From positions 31,000 to 94,999 of the forward strand of contig NZ_AMRM01000021.1 in the NCBI RefSeq assembly GCF_000300335.1: a stretch of 64,000 nt of DNA. The letters run 5' to 3'. This DNA is from Nitratireductor pacificus pht-3B. Its GTDB lineage: Bacteria; Pseudomonadota; Alphaproteobacteria; Rhizobiales; Rhizobiaceae. Of this stretch, positions 1-9,029 are shown piece after piece (the first letter of the stretch is position 1; each line of letters starts with the position of its first letter). Under the pieces are notes generated by a model. The model had not been told where the DNA came from and searched no databases. It was given only the letters and a program-made list of their open reading frames with translations. The position numbers and the translations under genes were made by a program.

Positions 1-1139
1 CGCTCCATGGCGCTTTTCGGCGTCATGAAGGAGGTGGAGCGGGCGGAGTTCAGGATGTTCTCGTCCGTACCGTGGATGCGCTCCTCGTCATAGGTGGCGA
101 TCAGCGAGGGCGGCGCCTCGCCCTGCACCACCATGGCCAGCTTCCAGACGAGATTGTCGATGTCCTGCACGCCGCCATTGCCGCCGCGCGCGCCGAAGGG
201 CGAGACGATGTGCGCGCTGTCGCCGGCGAAGATCACCCGGTCGTGGACGAAGCGCTCGAGCCTGCGGCACTGGAAGGTGTAGACCGACACCCAGTCGAGC
301 TCGAAATGGGAATGGCCGATCACCTTCTCGATGCGCGGAATGACGTTTTCCGGCTTCTTCTCCTCGTCCGGGTCGGCGTCGGGACCGAGCTGGAGGTCGA
401 TGCGGTAGATGTCGTCGGGCTGCTTGTGCAGCAGCGCCGACTGGCCGTTGTGGAAGGGCGGCTCGAACCAGAACCAGCGCTCGGACGGGAAGTCCGCCTT
501 CATCTCCACATCGGCGATCAGGAAACGCTCCTCGAACACCTGGCCCTCGAAATCGAGGCCGAGCATGGCGCGGGTCGGCGAGCGCGCGCCGTCGCAGGCG
601 ATCACCCATGCGGCGTCCATGTGGTAGGCCCCGTCGGGCGTCTCGACGCCGAGGCGCACGTCGCCGCCCTTCTGCTCGACCGAGGTCACCCTGTTCTTCC
701 AGCGCAGGTCGATCAGGTCCGGGAAATCGGCGGCCCGCTCCACCAGATACTGCTCGACGTAATATTGCTGCAGGTTGATGAAGGCCGGCATCTTGTGGCC
801 TTCCTCCGGCAGCAGGTCGAAGTTCCAGACCTCGTTGCCGCGGTGGAACAGGCGGCCGACCTTCCAGGTGACGCCCTTCTCCACCATCCGCTCGCCGATG
901 CCCAGGCGGTCGAAGATTTCAAGCGTCCGCTTCGACCAGCAGATGGCGCGGCTGCCGACCGAGACGACGTCGTTGTCGTCCAGCACGACCACCGGAACGC
1001 CGCGCTGGGCGAGGTCCACCGCCGCGGCAAGACCGACCGGACCGGCGCCAATGATCGCGACCTTGTGCTGACCGGCCTGCCCGCCGGCCAGTTCCGGCGG
1101 CGTCCGGTACGGGAAGCGATTATACGCGTAACGCGGCAT
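1..1139 (-). CDS. FAD-dependent aromatic monooxygenase (MhpA-like), 3' end beyond window
   Basis: A class A flavoprotein hydroxylase that would add one oxygen to a phenolic ring using NAD(P)H and O2. The visible 379 residues hold all three family fingerprints: the N-terminal dinucleotide fold (VAIIGAGPVGLAAA), the DG motif (CDGARSPTR) and the GD motif (VIFAGDSAHIVSPFG). The start is the ATG opening MPRYAYNRF; the C-terminus lies beyond the left edge. Family members act on 3-hydroxyphenylpropionate, salicylate, resorcinol and similar phenols. Its position upstream of, and in line with, FAH-type and homogentisate dioxygenase genes suggests a substrate feeding homogentisate or gentisate-like ring cleavage, but the exact substrate is inference. 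Confidence 0.85.
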   Translation of the reverse strand, partial: MPRYAYNRFPYRTPPELAGGQAGQHKVAIIGAGPVGLAAAVDLAQRGVPVVVLDDNDVVSVGSRAICWSKRTLEIFDRLGIGERMVEKGVTWKVGRLFHRGNEVWNFDLLPEEGHKMPAFINLQQYYVEQYLVERAADFPDLIDLRWKNRVTSVEQKGGDVRLGVETPDGAYHMDAAWVIACDGARSPTRAMLGLDFEGQVFEERFLIADVEMKADFPSERWFWFEPPFHNGQSALLHKQPDDIYRIDLQLGPDADPDEEKKPENVIPRIEKVIGHSHFELDWVSVYTFQCRRLERFVHDRVIFAGDSAHIVSPFGARGGNGGVQDIDNLVWKLAMVVQGEAPPSLIATYDEERIHGTDENILNSARSTSFMTPKSAME

Positions 1140-1220
1140 GGGTTTTCGTCCCCCCCTTGCGGCCGTTCCTTCGCGGGAAACCGGCTCAGACCTGTTTCAA
1201 ACTAGGCGCTAGCATCGACG

Positions 1221-1370
1221 CCCCCTTCTCCCCGCGAGCGCGGAGAAGGTGAGGATGAGGGGCGAGCGCCATCGGCAATCAGCAGATGCGCGGCAAAACC
1301 AGTCTCAATCAGGTCGCCGCGCGCCCCTCATCCCCCTGCCGGGACCTTCTCCCCGCTCGCGGGGAGAAGG
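1221..1370. repeat. Inverted pair of RIME-like palindromic repeats
   Basis: Two copies of a short intergenic repeat face each other. Each has a hairpin core of the form CTTCTCCCCGC..GCGGGGAGAAGG beside a CCCCTCATCC..GCC arm. The same cores recur near 8.9 kb and 16.4-16.6 kb in this window. They resemble the RIME-type mosaic repeats of rhizobia. The pair sits between the monooxygenase and the first metallo-beta-lactamase-fold gene, so it may act as a transcript-level hairpin. Confidence 0.75.
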
Positions 1371-1376
1371 AAGCCG

Positions 1377-2327
1377 TCACCCCTGCAGGGCTTCCCACAT
1401 CTCCCTGTCGCGCTCGGCGGTCCAGATGCGCGGCGTGTCGATGCCGAGCGCCTCGTCATAGGCGCGCGACACGTTGAACGGCAGGCAGTGCTCGTAGATC
1501 GCGTAGTCCGAGAACTTTGGATCGCAGACCGCGCGGCAGGCGTCCCAGGCCTCCTTCAGCGAGCCGCCGCCCTGCGCCACGCGCGCCACCGGCTGGTAGG
1601 TGGAGAGCACGAAATCGCCGGTGCGGTCGAGCGCCTCGTTGACCATGTCCTGGCCGACCAGCGCATCGCCGCGGCCCGGCGCGATGGCGTCGAGATCGAA
1701 GGCACGGATCTCCTCCAGCGTCGCCGGCCAGTCGTGGAAATGGCCGTCGCCGCAATAGCAGGCCGAATGATATTCCACGATGTCGCCGGTGAACATGACG
1801 TTGGCGTCCGGCACATGGGCGACGATGTCGCCCGCCGTGTGGGCGCGCCCGAGGAACATCAGGTCCACCCGGCGCTTGCCGAGATAGACGGTCATGGAGC
1901 TGGAGAAGGTCGTCGTCGGCCAGGTCAGGCCGGGGATCGATTCATGGCCCTGGAACAGGCGCGGGAAACGCACGAATTCCGAATCCCAGTCCTCCCGGCC
2001 GCGTTCCACCACCATGGCGCGCGCCTTGTCGCTCATGATGACGGTCGGCGCCATATAGGCCGAAGCGCCCAGAACGCGCACGGCGTGGTAGTGCGTCAGC
2101 ACCAGATGGCTGATCGGCTTGTCGGTGACGGAGCGGACCTTCTCGATCACCTTCTCCGCCAGGCGCGGCGTCGCCTGCGCCTCGATCACCATCACCGATT
2201 CATCGCCGATGATGATGCCCGAATTGGGATCGCCCTCGGCGGTGAACGCCCACAGATCCCGACCGATCTCGTCGAAGGAGATCTTCTTTTCCGTCAGGTC
2301 GCCTGCGGATGCGAATTGCTTGGCCAT
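1377..2327 (-). CDS. MBL-fold protein with altered second metal site
   Basis: A 316-residue metallo-beta-lactamase-fold protein of the aromatic-degradation operon. The normal HxHxDH motif reads HYHAVR near residue 80, so the first two histidines are kept but Asp and the third His are replaced. The later His of motif 3 (GRAHTAGD) and the motif 4 Asp (FTGDIVE) are present, while the usual PGHG near the end reads PGRG. This pattern keeps the Zn1 ligands and loses the Zn2 ligands. The start ATG shares one base with the TAA stop of the upstream FAH gene (TAATG), so the two are translationally coupled. Its substrate is unknown. Confidence 0.8.
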   Translation of the reverse strand: MAKQFASAGDLTEKKISFDEIGRDLWAFTAEGDPNSGIIIGDESVMVIEAQATPRLAEKVIEKVRSVTDKPISHLVLTHYHAVRVLGASAYMAPTVIMSDKARAMVVERGREDWDSEFVRFPRLFQGHESIPGLTWPTTTFSSSMTVYLGKRRVDLMFLGRAHTAGDIVAHVPDANVMFTGDIVEYHSACYCGDGHFHDWPATLEEIRAFDLDAIAPGRGDALVGQDMVNEALDRTGDFVLSTYQPVARVAQGGGSLKEAWDACRAVCDPKFSDYAIYEHCLPFNVSRAYDEALGIDTPRIWTAERDREMWEALQG

Positions 2328-3346
2328 TACGCGCCTTTCTCGTATTTCTGAACCGTCTGTTCGATCGCGCCGAAGATCGAATGGCCCTGGCCATCCTTCA
2401 TCTCGATGCGCACCACGTCGCCGAAGCCCATGAAGGGCGTCTTCGGCTTGCCGTCATTGATCGTCTCGATCATGCGGATTTCTGCAATGCAGGAATAGCC
2501 GACGCCGCCGTCCCCCACGGGCTTGCCGGGCTGGCCGTCGAGCTTGTTGGAAACGGTGCCCGAGCCGATGATCGCGCCGGCGCACAGGGGACGCGTCTTC
2601 GCCGCGTGGGCGACAAGCGTCGGAAAGTCGAAGGTCATGTCGATGCCGGCATTGGCGCGGCCGAAGGGCTTGCCGTTGTAGTCGACCCACAGCGGAAGGG
2701 AGACCTTGCCGCCATCCCAGGCGTCGCCCAGCTCGTCCGGCGTGACGGCGACCGGCGAGAAGGCCGAGGACGGCTTCGACTGGAAGAAGCCGAAGCCCTT
2801 GGCCAGTTCCGCCGGGATCAGGCCGCGCAGCGACACGTCGTTGACGAGCATGATCAGGCGGATCGCGTCGCGCGCCTCGTCCACGCTGGCGCCCATCGGC
2901 ACGTCGTCGACGACGACGGCGACCTCGCCCTCCATGTCGATGCCATAGGCCTCGTCGGCCATAACGATCGGATCGCGCGGGCCGAGGAAGCTGTCGGAGC
3001 CGCCCTGATAGATCAGCGGGTCGGTCCAGAAACTGTCCGGCATCTCCGCGCCGCGTGCCTTGCGCACCAGCTCGACGTGATTGACATAGGCCGAGCCGTC
3101 GGCCCACTGGAAGGCGCGCGGCAGCGGCGAGGCCGCATCGTGCTCGTGGAAGCGCTCGGACGGCACGGAGCCGTGCTCCAGGCTCTCCGAAAGCGCGGCC
3201 AGATGCGGCGCGACCCGCGTCCAGTCGTCGAGCGCGGCCTGCAGCGTCGGCACCAGGAAGGAGGCGTCGGTGCAGCGGGTCAGGTCGCGTGAGACGACGA
3301 CCAGTCTTCCGTCGCGCTTTCCGTTCTTCAGCGTGGCGAGTTTCAT
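2327..3346 (-). CDS. Fumarylacetoacetate hydrolase family protein
   Basis: A 339-residue FAH-family hydrolase, expected to split a C-C bond of an acyl-pyruvate or acyl-acetoacetate such as fumarylacetoacetate. It opens with the short N-terminal domain of this subfamily (MKLATLKNGKRDGRLVVVSR). The catalytic domain shows the acidic metal-site strand (DMEGEVAVVVDDVP) and the GSGTVSNK and GVGYSCIAEIR segments typical of the family. It lies between two MBL-fold genes in the hmgA operon, ten bases after the upstream gene, and probably performs the last hydrolytic step of homogentisate breakdown. Fumarylpyruvate hydrolase activity is the main alternative. No maleylacetoacetate isomerase is seen in the visible part of the cluster. 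Confidence 0.85.
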   Translation of the reverse strand: MKLATLKNGKRDGRLVVVSRDLTRCTDASFLVPTLQAALDDWTRVAPHLAALSESLEHGSVPSERFHEHDAASPLPRAFQWADGSAYVNHVELVRKARGAEMPDSFWTDPLIYQGGSDSFLGPRDPIVMADEAYGIDMEGEVAVVVDDVPMGASVDEARDAIRLIMLVNDVSLRGLIPAELAKGFGFFQSKPSSAFSPVAVTPDELGDAWDGGKVSLPLWVDYNGKPFGRANAGIDMTFDFPTLVAHAAKTRPLCAGAIIGSGTVSNKLDGQPGKPVGDGGVGYSCIAEIRMIETINDGKPKTPFMGFGDVVRIEMKDGQGHSIFGAIEQTVQKYEKGA

Positions 3347-3356
3347 GCTTTTTCCT

Positions 3357-4232
3357 TTATGCGTTGGCTGCGGGCGCGGTCTTCAGCGGCAGTTCGAGGC
3401 CGTCACGGCCGATGGTGAGCGGGCCGGCAAAGGTCCGGCGGATCGCCTCTTCCCAGGCCTCGGGCCCGAAATCCGGGTCGTCGGCGGGAATGAGATGATT
3501 GAGCACAAGATGCGCGCAACCGGCTGCCGAGGCAATGCGCCCGGCATCCTCGGCGAGCGTATGGCTCGCCAGCAGATGCGCCTTCAGGCGCGCGCCGTTT
3601 CCGGTGCGGGCCACCAGCCGGTCGACGCCGGCCAGAAGCATCGCCTCATGCACCAGGATGTCCGCGCCACGGGCGAAATCGGCGAGCGGCGGAAAATGGC
3701 AGGTGTCGGCGGAGAAAACCACGCGGCGCCCCGCGTGGGAGAAGCGCAGCGCGTAGCATTCGGTCACCGGCGGATGATCGACCCTGAGCGCGTCCACCGT
3801 CAGCCCGCCCTCCTCGAGGACGACGCCCTCGCCGAACTCGGTCACCGCGACCAGTTCGCGGATGTCGGGGCGGCCCTCGTCGTCGATGCGGATGTCGATG
3901 TCATAGGCGAGCGAGCGGCAGAAATGGGTCCACACATCCTTCGTGCCGACCGGACCGCAGACCCTGACCGGCGTCGCCAGCCCCGCCGTCCACGCGGTGT
4001 GGAGCAGCGCGCCCAGTTCCAGCACGTGGTCGGAATGCAGATGCGTGATGAACACCAGATCGAGCGTCTTCAGCGACACCCCGGCATCCACCAGCCCTTT
4101 GGTCACGCCGAGCGCGCAATCGACGACCGCGGTGCGGCCGCCGATCTCGATGAGGGACGCGGTCGGCATCGGGCCGCCCGGCCGCAGCGCCGGACCGCCC
4201 TTGGTGCCCAGAAGCACAAGCCTTTCGTTCAC
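3357..4232 (-). CDS. MBL-fold metallo-hydrolase (RNase Z-like branch)
   Basis: A 291-residue metallo-beta-lactamase-fold hydrolase with an intact HxHxDH motif ([13 protein letters not shown], about residue 65) and later His and Asp ligands ([28 protein letters not shown]). The layout is that of the RNase Z/arylsulfatase-like branch rather than a beta-lactamase. The start is GTG and overlaps the hmgA stop by four bases (GTGA), which indicates coupled translation in the homogentisate operon. Members of this branch often accompany aromatic catabolic genes, where they may hydrolyse esters or thioesters; its substrate here is unknown. Confidence 0.82.
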   Translation of the reverse strand: MNERLVLLGTKGGPALRPGGPMPTASLIEIGGRTAVVDCALGVTKGLVDAGVSLKTLDLVFITHLHSDHVLELGALLHTAWTAGLATPVRVCGPVGTKDVWTHFCRSLAYDIDIRIDDEGRPDIRELVAVTEFGEGVVLEEGGLTVDALRVDHPPVTECYALRFSHAGRRVVFSADTCHFPPLADFARGADILVHEAMLLAGVDRLVARTGNGARLKAHLLASHTLAEDAGRIASAAGCAHLVLNHLIPADDPDFGPEAWEEAIRRTFAGPLTIGRDGLELPLKTAPAANA

Positions 4233-5542
4233 GACCAGTTGCCCTCGGGCGTGCCGTTGAAACGCTTCTTCAGGTCGGTCCAGCAGTCGATGTAGTTGTC
4301 CTGCAACGCGTCGGTCTCCGCCGCATAGCGGGTCAGGTGCTGGGGGAAGCGGGTCTCGAACATGAAGGCCATCGTGTCATCGAGCTTGACCGGCTTCAAC
4401 TCCGATTTGCTCGCCTTCTCGAAGCCGAAGGCGTCGGGACCGTGGGGCAGCATCATGTTGTGCAGCGACACGCCGCCAGGCACGAAGCCCTCTTCCTTGG
4501 CGTCGTACTGGCCTTTGATCAGGCCCATGAACTCGCTCATGATGTTGCGGTGGTACCAGGGCGGGCGGAAGGTGTGCTCGGCCACCATCCAGCGCGGCGG
4601 GAAGATGACGAAGTCGATGTTCGCCGTGCCCTCCTCGCCCGACGGCGCCGTCAGCACCGTGAAGATCGACGGATCGGGATGGTCGAACAGGATCGCGCCC
4701 ACCGGCGAGAAGGTCGACAGATCGTATTTGTACGGCGCGTAATTGCCGTGCCAGGCCACCACGTCGAGCGGCGAATGGCCGATCTCGGTGACGTGGAACT
4801 CGCCGCACCATTTGACGAACAGGCGGCAGGGCGTCTCCTTTTCCTCGTACCAGGCGGTCGGCGTCTTGAAATCGCGCGGGTTGGCCAGGCAGTTGGCGCC
4901 GATCGGCCCGCGGTCCGGCAGGGTGAACTTGGCGCCGTAGTTCTCGCACATATAGCCGCGCGCCGGGCCGTCCATCAGCTCCACCTGGAAGATCATGCCG
5001 CGCGGCAGGATGGCGATCTCGCCCGGCAGGATCTCGATGATGCCCATCTCGGTCTTGATGCGCAGCCCGCCTTCCTGCGGCACCAGCAGCAGTTCGCCGT
5101 CAGCATTGAAGAAATACTCATCCACCATCGAGCTGTTGAAGGCGTAGACATGGGCGGCCATGCCGGCCTGTCCCTGCACGTCGCCCGCGGTCGTCATGGT
5201 GCGCACGCCCGCCAGGAAATTCGTCTCCTCGTTCGGGATCGGCATCGGGTTCCAGCGGAGCTGCCCGAGGGAGAGCTGGTGGTCGTTGACGTTCGGGGCC
5301 GACTTCCACTGGTCGAAGGCCACGGCCTTGAAACGGGTGGTGTGCTTGACGCTCGGGCGGATACGGTAGAGCCAGGACCGCTCGTTGGTGCCGCGCGGCG
5401 CGGTGAAGGGCGAGCCGGAGAGCTGCTCGGCATAGAGCCCGTAGGCGGGCCGCTGCGGCGAGTTCTGCCCCTGCGGCAGCGCGCCCGGCAGGCTTTCGGT
5501 TTCAAAATCGTTGCCAAAGCCCGGCATATACTGGACGGTCAT
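4229..5542 (-). CDS. hmgA: Homogentisate 1,2-dioxygenase
   Basis: A cytoplasmic non-haem Fe(II) dioxygenase that opens the ring of homogentisate to maleylacetoacetate in tyrosine and phenylacetate-type catabolism. The 437-residue product has the family N-terminus ([18 protein letters not shown]) and the C-terminal iron-binding region: [13 protein letters not shown], the acidic ligand in MSEFMGL, and [12 protein letters not shown] place the start at the ATG before [10 protein letters not shown] because GGAGG lies five bases upstream; an upstream in-frame ATG would add 19 residues that do not look like the family. It is the first gene of a minus-strand operon and is divergent from a MarR-family regulator. 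Confidence 0.96.
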   Translation of the reverse strand: MTVQYMPGFGNDFETESLPGALPQGQNSPQRPAYGLYAEQLSGSPFTAPRGTNERSWLYRIRPSVKHTTRFKAVAFDQWKSAPNVNDHQLSLGQLRWNPMPIPNEETNFLAGVRTMTTAGDVQGQAGMAAHVYAFNSSMVDEYFFNADGELLLVPQEGGLRIKTEMGIIEILPGEIAILPRGMIFQVELMDGPARGYMCENYGAKFTLPDRGPIGANCLANPRDFKTPTAWYEEKETPCRLFVKWCGEFHVTEIGHSPLDVVAWHGNYAPYKYDLSTFSPVGAILFDHPDPSIFTVLTAPSGEEGTANIDFVIFPPRWMVAEHTFRPPWYHRNIMSEFMGLIKGQYDAKEEGFVPGGVSLHNMMLPHGPDAFGFEKASKSELKPVKLDDTMAFMFETRFPQHLTRYAAETDALQDNYIDCWTDLKKRFNGTPEGNWS

Positions 5543-5600
5543 GCGATCCTCCATGGAAGGGAAGCGGCCCGCCAAGAACCGCGGGCGCATTTGTTGCAAT

Positions 5601-5630
5601 CGTAACCATTGGAAATGTAACTATCAATTG
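5601..5630. promoter_or_regulatory. Candidate operator between hmgA and marR
   Basis: The gap between the divergent hmgA and marR genes is AT-rich for this window and carries two GTAAC-starting half sites 15 bases apart, each followed by ATTGG or ATCAATTGG. Such tandem sites in a divergent promoter are typical places for MarR-type regulators to bind. No experimental consensus is known to me for this regulator, so this is a candidate only. Confidence 0.35.
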
Positions 5631-5664
5631 GCTCCCCCGCAAAATCGTGTTAATTGAACCGCCC

Positions 5665-6123
5665 ATGACGCAACGGAATGTTCTCTTTCTCGAGGAGTTT
5701 CTGCCCTACCGGCTGAGCCGGCTGAGTGATGCGATCAGCCGCGATTTCTCGCAGGCCTATCGCGCGCGCCTCGGCCTCACCCGCCCGGAATGGCGCACAC
5801 TCGCCACCATCGGACAGTACGGGACGATGACGGCGACGGAGATCGGCGCGCATTCCTCGATGCACAAGACGAAGGTCAGCCGCGCCGTCGCCTCGCTCGA
5901 GGTCCGGCGCTGGATCACGCGGGTGCCGGACGCCCGCGACCGCCGCGTGGAGCGGCTTTCGCTGAGCAAGGTCGGCCAGAAGGCCTATGAGGACATGGTG
6001 CCCGTGGCGCGCGCCTTCGAGGCCGAGATGCTCGAGCGGATGAGCGCGGCGGAGCGCGAGGCGCTGCTGGCCGGGCTCGCCGCGCTCGAGCGGACGGCGC
6101 TCTCCGGGCCGGACGGGGCCTGA
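5665..6123 (+). CDS. MarR-family regulator of the homogentisate operon
   Basis: A 152-residue winged-helix regulator. The HTH core reads LTRPEWRTLATIGQYG, followed by the recognition region MHKTKVSRAVASLE and the wing VPDARDRRVERLSLS, which is the diagnostic DxRDxR of MarR proteins. It is transcribed divergently from hmgA, so it most likely controls that operon, with an aromatic intermediate as ligand. I chose the ATG before TQRNVLF; a GTG six codons upstream is also possible because no strong ribosome site decides between them. The gene ends one base before the convergent tdh stop. Confidence 0.88.
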   Translation: MTQRNVLFLEEFLPYRLSRLSDAISRDFSQAYRARLGLTRPEWRTLATIGQYGTMTATEIGAHSSMHKTKVSRAVASLEVRRWITRVPDARDRRVERLSLSKVGQKAYEDMVPVARAFEAEMLERMSAAEREALLAGLAALERTALSGPDGA

Positions 6124-6124
6124 C

Positions 6125-7159
6125 CTACCAGCTCATCACCACCTTGCCCGCCTCGCCGTTCTTGATCGCCGCGAAGCCGTCGCGGAAGTCGTCCGCCTTG
6201 ATGCGGTGGGTGATCAGGTCGGAGACGTCGAGCCTGCCCTGCACCAAGGCGATCATCTTGTACCAGGTCTCGAACATCTCGCGTCCGTAGATGCCCTTCA
6301 GGTGCAGCATCTTGAAGATGACCTTGTTCCAGTCGATCTCGAAGCCGGTCGGCGCGATGCCCAGGATGGCGATCTTGCCGCCATTGTTCATGGCGTCGAT
6401 CATGTCGCGGAAGGCGGGTGCGGCGCCCGACATCTCCAGCCCGACGTCGAAGCCCTCGGTCATGCCGAGCTGGCGCATCACCTCGGGCAGCTTCTCCTCG
6501 GCGGCGTTGACCGTGTGCTGGACGCCCAGCTTGCGGGCGAGTTCCAGCCGGCCGGGATTGATGTCGGTGATGACCACCTTGCGCGCGCCGACGCACTGCG
6601 CCACCAGCGCCCCCATGATGCCGATCGGGCCGGCACCCGTCACCAGCACGTCCTCGCCCACGAGGTCGAAGGACAGCGCCGTGTGGACGGCGTTGCCGAG
6701 CGGGTCGAAGATCGCCGCGATCGTGTCGGGGATGTTGTCGGGGATCGGCACCACATTGTGCTGCGGCAATGACAGATACTCGGCGAAGGCGCCCGGACGG
6801 TGGACGCCGACGCCCAGCGTGTTGCGACACAGATGGCCGCGCCCGGCGCGGCAGTTGCGGCAGTGGCCGCAGACGATGTGCCCCTCGCCGGCAACGCGCT
6901 GGCCCACCTGATACTCGGTCACGGCGTCGCCCACCTCGGCGACGACGCCGACGAACTCATGGCCGACGACCATGGGCACAGGCACGGTCTTGCTCGCCCA
7001 CTCGTCCCAGTTCCAGATATGCACGTCGGTGCCGCAGATGGCGGTCTTGCGGACCTTGATCAGCACGTCGTTCGGGCCGATCTCCGGCACCGGCACGCGC
7101 TCCATCCACAGGCCCTCCTCGGGTCTGGACTTCACGAGCGCCTTCATCATGTTGGACAT
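6125..7159 (-). CDS. tdh: L-threonine 3-dehydrogenase
   Basis: A zinc-dependent medium-chain dehydrogenase that oxidises L-threonine to 2-amino-3-ketobutyrate with NAD+. The catalytic zinc ligands are visible in ICGTDVHIW and GHEFVG, the structural zinc lobe as CGHCRNC..GHLC, and the NAD-binding turn as [10 protein letters not shown]. The length of 344 residues is normal. It follows kbl on the same strand, the next enzyme of the pathway that yields glycine and acetyl-CoA. The unusual feature is a 155-base repeat unit placed between the two genes. Confidence 0.95.
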   Translation of the reverse strand: MSNMMKALVKSRPEEGLWMERVPVPEIGPNDVLIKVRKTAICGTDVHIWNWDEWASKTVPVPMVVGHEFVGVVAEVGDAVTEYQVGQRVAGEGHIVCGHCRNCRAGRGHLCRNTLGVGVHRPGAFAEYLSLPQHNVVPIPDNIPDTIAAIFDPLGNAVHTALSFDLVGEDVLVTGAGPIGIMGALVAQCVGARKVVITDINPGRLELARKLGVQHTVNAAEEKLPEVMRQLGMTEGFDVGLEMSGAAPAFRDMIDAMNNGGKIAILGIAPTGFEIDWNKVIFKMLHLKGIYGREMFETWYKMIALVQGRLDVSDLITHRIKADDFRDGFAAIKNGEAGKVVMSW

Positions 7160-7195
7160 GGCTGGAGCCTTTTCGGTGTGGTTCGCACGAGATTA

Positions 7196-7350
7196 CCCCC
7201 CTCTGGCCTACCGGCCATCTCCCCCTCAAGGGGGGAGATCAGGTGGTGGAACTGGCTTCGCGAATCGCCAACATACACGGGGAGGCGATGCATTCTTGCC
7301 AGCCAATCTCCCCCCTTGTGGGGGAGATGGCCGGCAGGCCAGAGGGGGGT
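7196..7350. repeat. Inverted repeat pair between kbl and tdh
   Basis: Two near-identical arms (CTCTGGCCTACCGGCCATCT and its reverse complement with one change) face each other, and each carries its own inner hairpin of the form ATCTCCCCC..GGGGGAGAT. The structure would fold into a long stem in the kbl-tdh transcript. This family is different from the RIME-like repeats elsewhere in the window. Confidence 0.75.
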
Positions 7351-7367
7351 GCGCACGGCAAAAACGC

Positions 7368-8555
7368 TCACGCCACCACCCCCAATTCCCGCCCCACCTT
7401 CCCGAACGCCTCCACCGCGCGGTCGATGTCGACCGTCGAATGGGCCGCCGACATCTGTGTGCGGATACGCGCGGCGCCCTTCGGCACCACCGGGAAGGAA
7501 AAGCCGATCACGTAGATGCCCTCCTCCAGCAGCCGCGCCGCCATCTTCTCGGCCAGCGCCGCGTCGCCCAGCATCACCGGGATGATCGGATGGTCGGCGC
7601 CGGCGAGCGCGAACCCCTGCTTCTCCATCCCGGCGCGGAAACGCGCGGCGTTGTCGTAGAGTTTTTGGCGCAGGCCCGCACCGCCCGCCACCATGTCGAA
7701 CACCTTGAGCGATGCCGCCGCGATGACCGGCGCCAGCGTGTTCGAGAACAGATAGGGCCGCGAGCGCTGGCGCAGCCAGTCGACCACCTCGGCCCGCGCG
7801 CAGGTATAGCCGCCGGAGGCGCCGCCCAGCGCCTTGCCGAGCGTGCCCGTCATGATATCGACGCGGCCCTCGACGCCGCAATGTTCCGGCGTGCCGCGAC
7901 CGTTCCCGCCGACGAAGCCGACCGCGTGGCTGTCGTCCACCATCACCATCGCGTCGTAGCGCTCCGCCAGGTCGCAGATGCCGGCGAGGTTGGCGATCAC
8001 GCCGTCCATGGAAAACACGCCGTCCGTGGCGATCAGCCGGAAGCGCGCGCCCTCGGCCCGCTTCAGGCATTCCTCCAGTTCGCCCATATCGTTGTTGGCG
8101 TAGCGGTGGCGCTCGGCCTTCGAGAGCCGCACCCCGTCGATGATCGAGGCGTGGTTCAGCGCGTCGGAGATGATCGCGTCCTCCGGCCCGAGCAGCGTCT
8201 CGAACAGGCCGGCATTGGCGTCGAAGCAGGAGGAATAGAGGATCGTGTCCTCGAAGCCGAGGAAGCCGGAGATCTTCGCTTCCAGTTCCTTGTGCTCCTC
8301 CTGCGTGCCGCAGATGAAGCGCACCGAGGCCATGCCGTAGCCGTAGCGGTCGAGCGCCGCCTTGCCCGCCTCGCGCAATTCCTCGTTATCGGCAAGGCCC
8401 AGATAATTGTTGGCGCAGAAGTTCAGCACCGTCCGCCCGCCGCTGTCGATCCTGGCCGACTGCATGGAGGTGATGACCCGCTCGCGCTTGTAGAGCCCGG
8501 CGTCCTTCAGGCCTTCCAGTTCGCTTCGCAGATGGGTGAGGAAAGCGTCGGACAT
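7368..8555 (-). CDS. kbl: Glycine C-acetyltransferase (2-amino-3-ketobutyrate CoA ligase)
   Basis: A PLP enzyme of the alpha-oxoamine synthase family, 395 residues, that cleaves 2-amino-3-ketobutyrate with CoA to glycine and acetyl-CoA. Visible landmarks are [13 protein letters not shown] near residue 45, [15 protein letters not shown], the PLP-contact [12 protein letters not shown], and the Schiff-base lysine in [14 protein letters not shown]. It precedes tdh on the same strand, so the two form the threonine-to-glycine route. It shares the fold with hemA in this window, but the tdh neighbour and the N-terminus ([20 protein letters not shown]) point to Kbl. Confidence 0.95.
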   Translation of the reverse strand: MSDAFLTHLRSELEGLKDAGLYKRERVITSMQSARIDSGGRTVLNFCANNYLGLADNEELREAGKAALDRYGYGMASVRFICGTQEEHKELEAKISGFLGFEDTILYSSCFDANAGLFETLLGPEDAIISDALNHASIIDGVRLSKAERHRYANNDMGELEECLKRAEGARFRLIATDGVFSMDGVIANLAGICDLAERYDAMVMVDDSHAVGFVGGNGRGTPEHCGVEGRVDIMTGTLGKALGGASGGYTCARAEVVDWLRQRSRPYLFSNTLAPVIAAASLKVFDMVAGGAGLRQKLYDNAARFRAGMEKQGFALAGADHPIIPVMLGDAALAEKMAARLLEEGIYVIGFSFPVVPKGAARIRTQMSAAHSTVDIDRAVEAFGKVGRELGVVA

Positions 8556-8658
8556 GAAGGCCTCGCTCTGGTGTGGGAGGGACTGGCGTTCCCTCCTCTA
8601 CTACAGAGTGCCACCGCTTTCGACCACCGACAATTCTGCATTGCTTGCCGGTGCCGGT

Positions 8659-8945
8659 GCTCGCCCCTCACCCTTACCCTACCGGGGTCGAGCCACGGGT
8701 CTCGACCCGTCCTTCGGACCCCCACAAGCGGCAGGGCAATCGCATATGAATTTTGTTGCAGGCTGCGCCTGCGACCCCCACCCTCGATCCCTCCCCTCAA
8801 GGGGGAGGGAAGGAAGACGCCGCGCTCGATGATCCCCCTCCCCCTTGAGGGGAGGGGTAAGGGGTGGGGGTACCGCGCCGCCATATGCGATTGCCCTGCC
8901 GCGAGCGGGGAGAAGGTGCCGGCAGGCGGATGAGGGGCGAGCGCC
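8659..8945. repeat. Nested mosaic of palindromic repeats
   Basis: The 474-base gap between kbl and gcdH holds no gene but a set of repeats nested like brackets. The outer arms are CGCCCCTCA and TGAGGGGCG. Next comes a perfect 21-base inverted pair at 8728-8748 and 8882-8902. Innermost are two facing CCTCCCCTCAAGGGGGAGG-like hairpins at about 8773-8811 and 8830-8871. A 40-base segment at 8684-8723 occurs again, in reverse complement, at 16462-16501. The layout suggests successive insertion of one mobile palindrome into another. Confidence 0.8.
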
Positions 8946-8960
8946 ACCCCGTCAAGCAAC

Positions 8961-8996
8961 AAAAAAGGGGCCGGCACCGCAAGCGCCCGCCCCTTT
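8961..8996 (-). terminator. Rho-independent terminator of gcdH
   Basis: Reading the minus strand, the stem AAAGGGGC..GCCCCTTT ends in a run of six T, 34 bases beyond the gcdH stop codon. The T-run lies on the correct side for gcdH transcription. Confidence 0.75.
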
Positions 8997-9029
8997 CGAA
9001 CTCTCCGCGCAGAATACGCGTACCAGCGC

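Noticed and set aside
6972..8933. 653-residue plus frame across tdh, the repeat pair and kbl
   Set aside because: It runs antisense through two real genes and an intergenic repeat, which no real protein would do.
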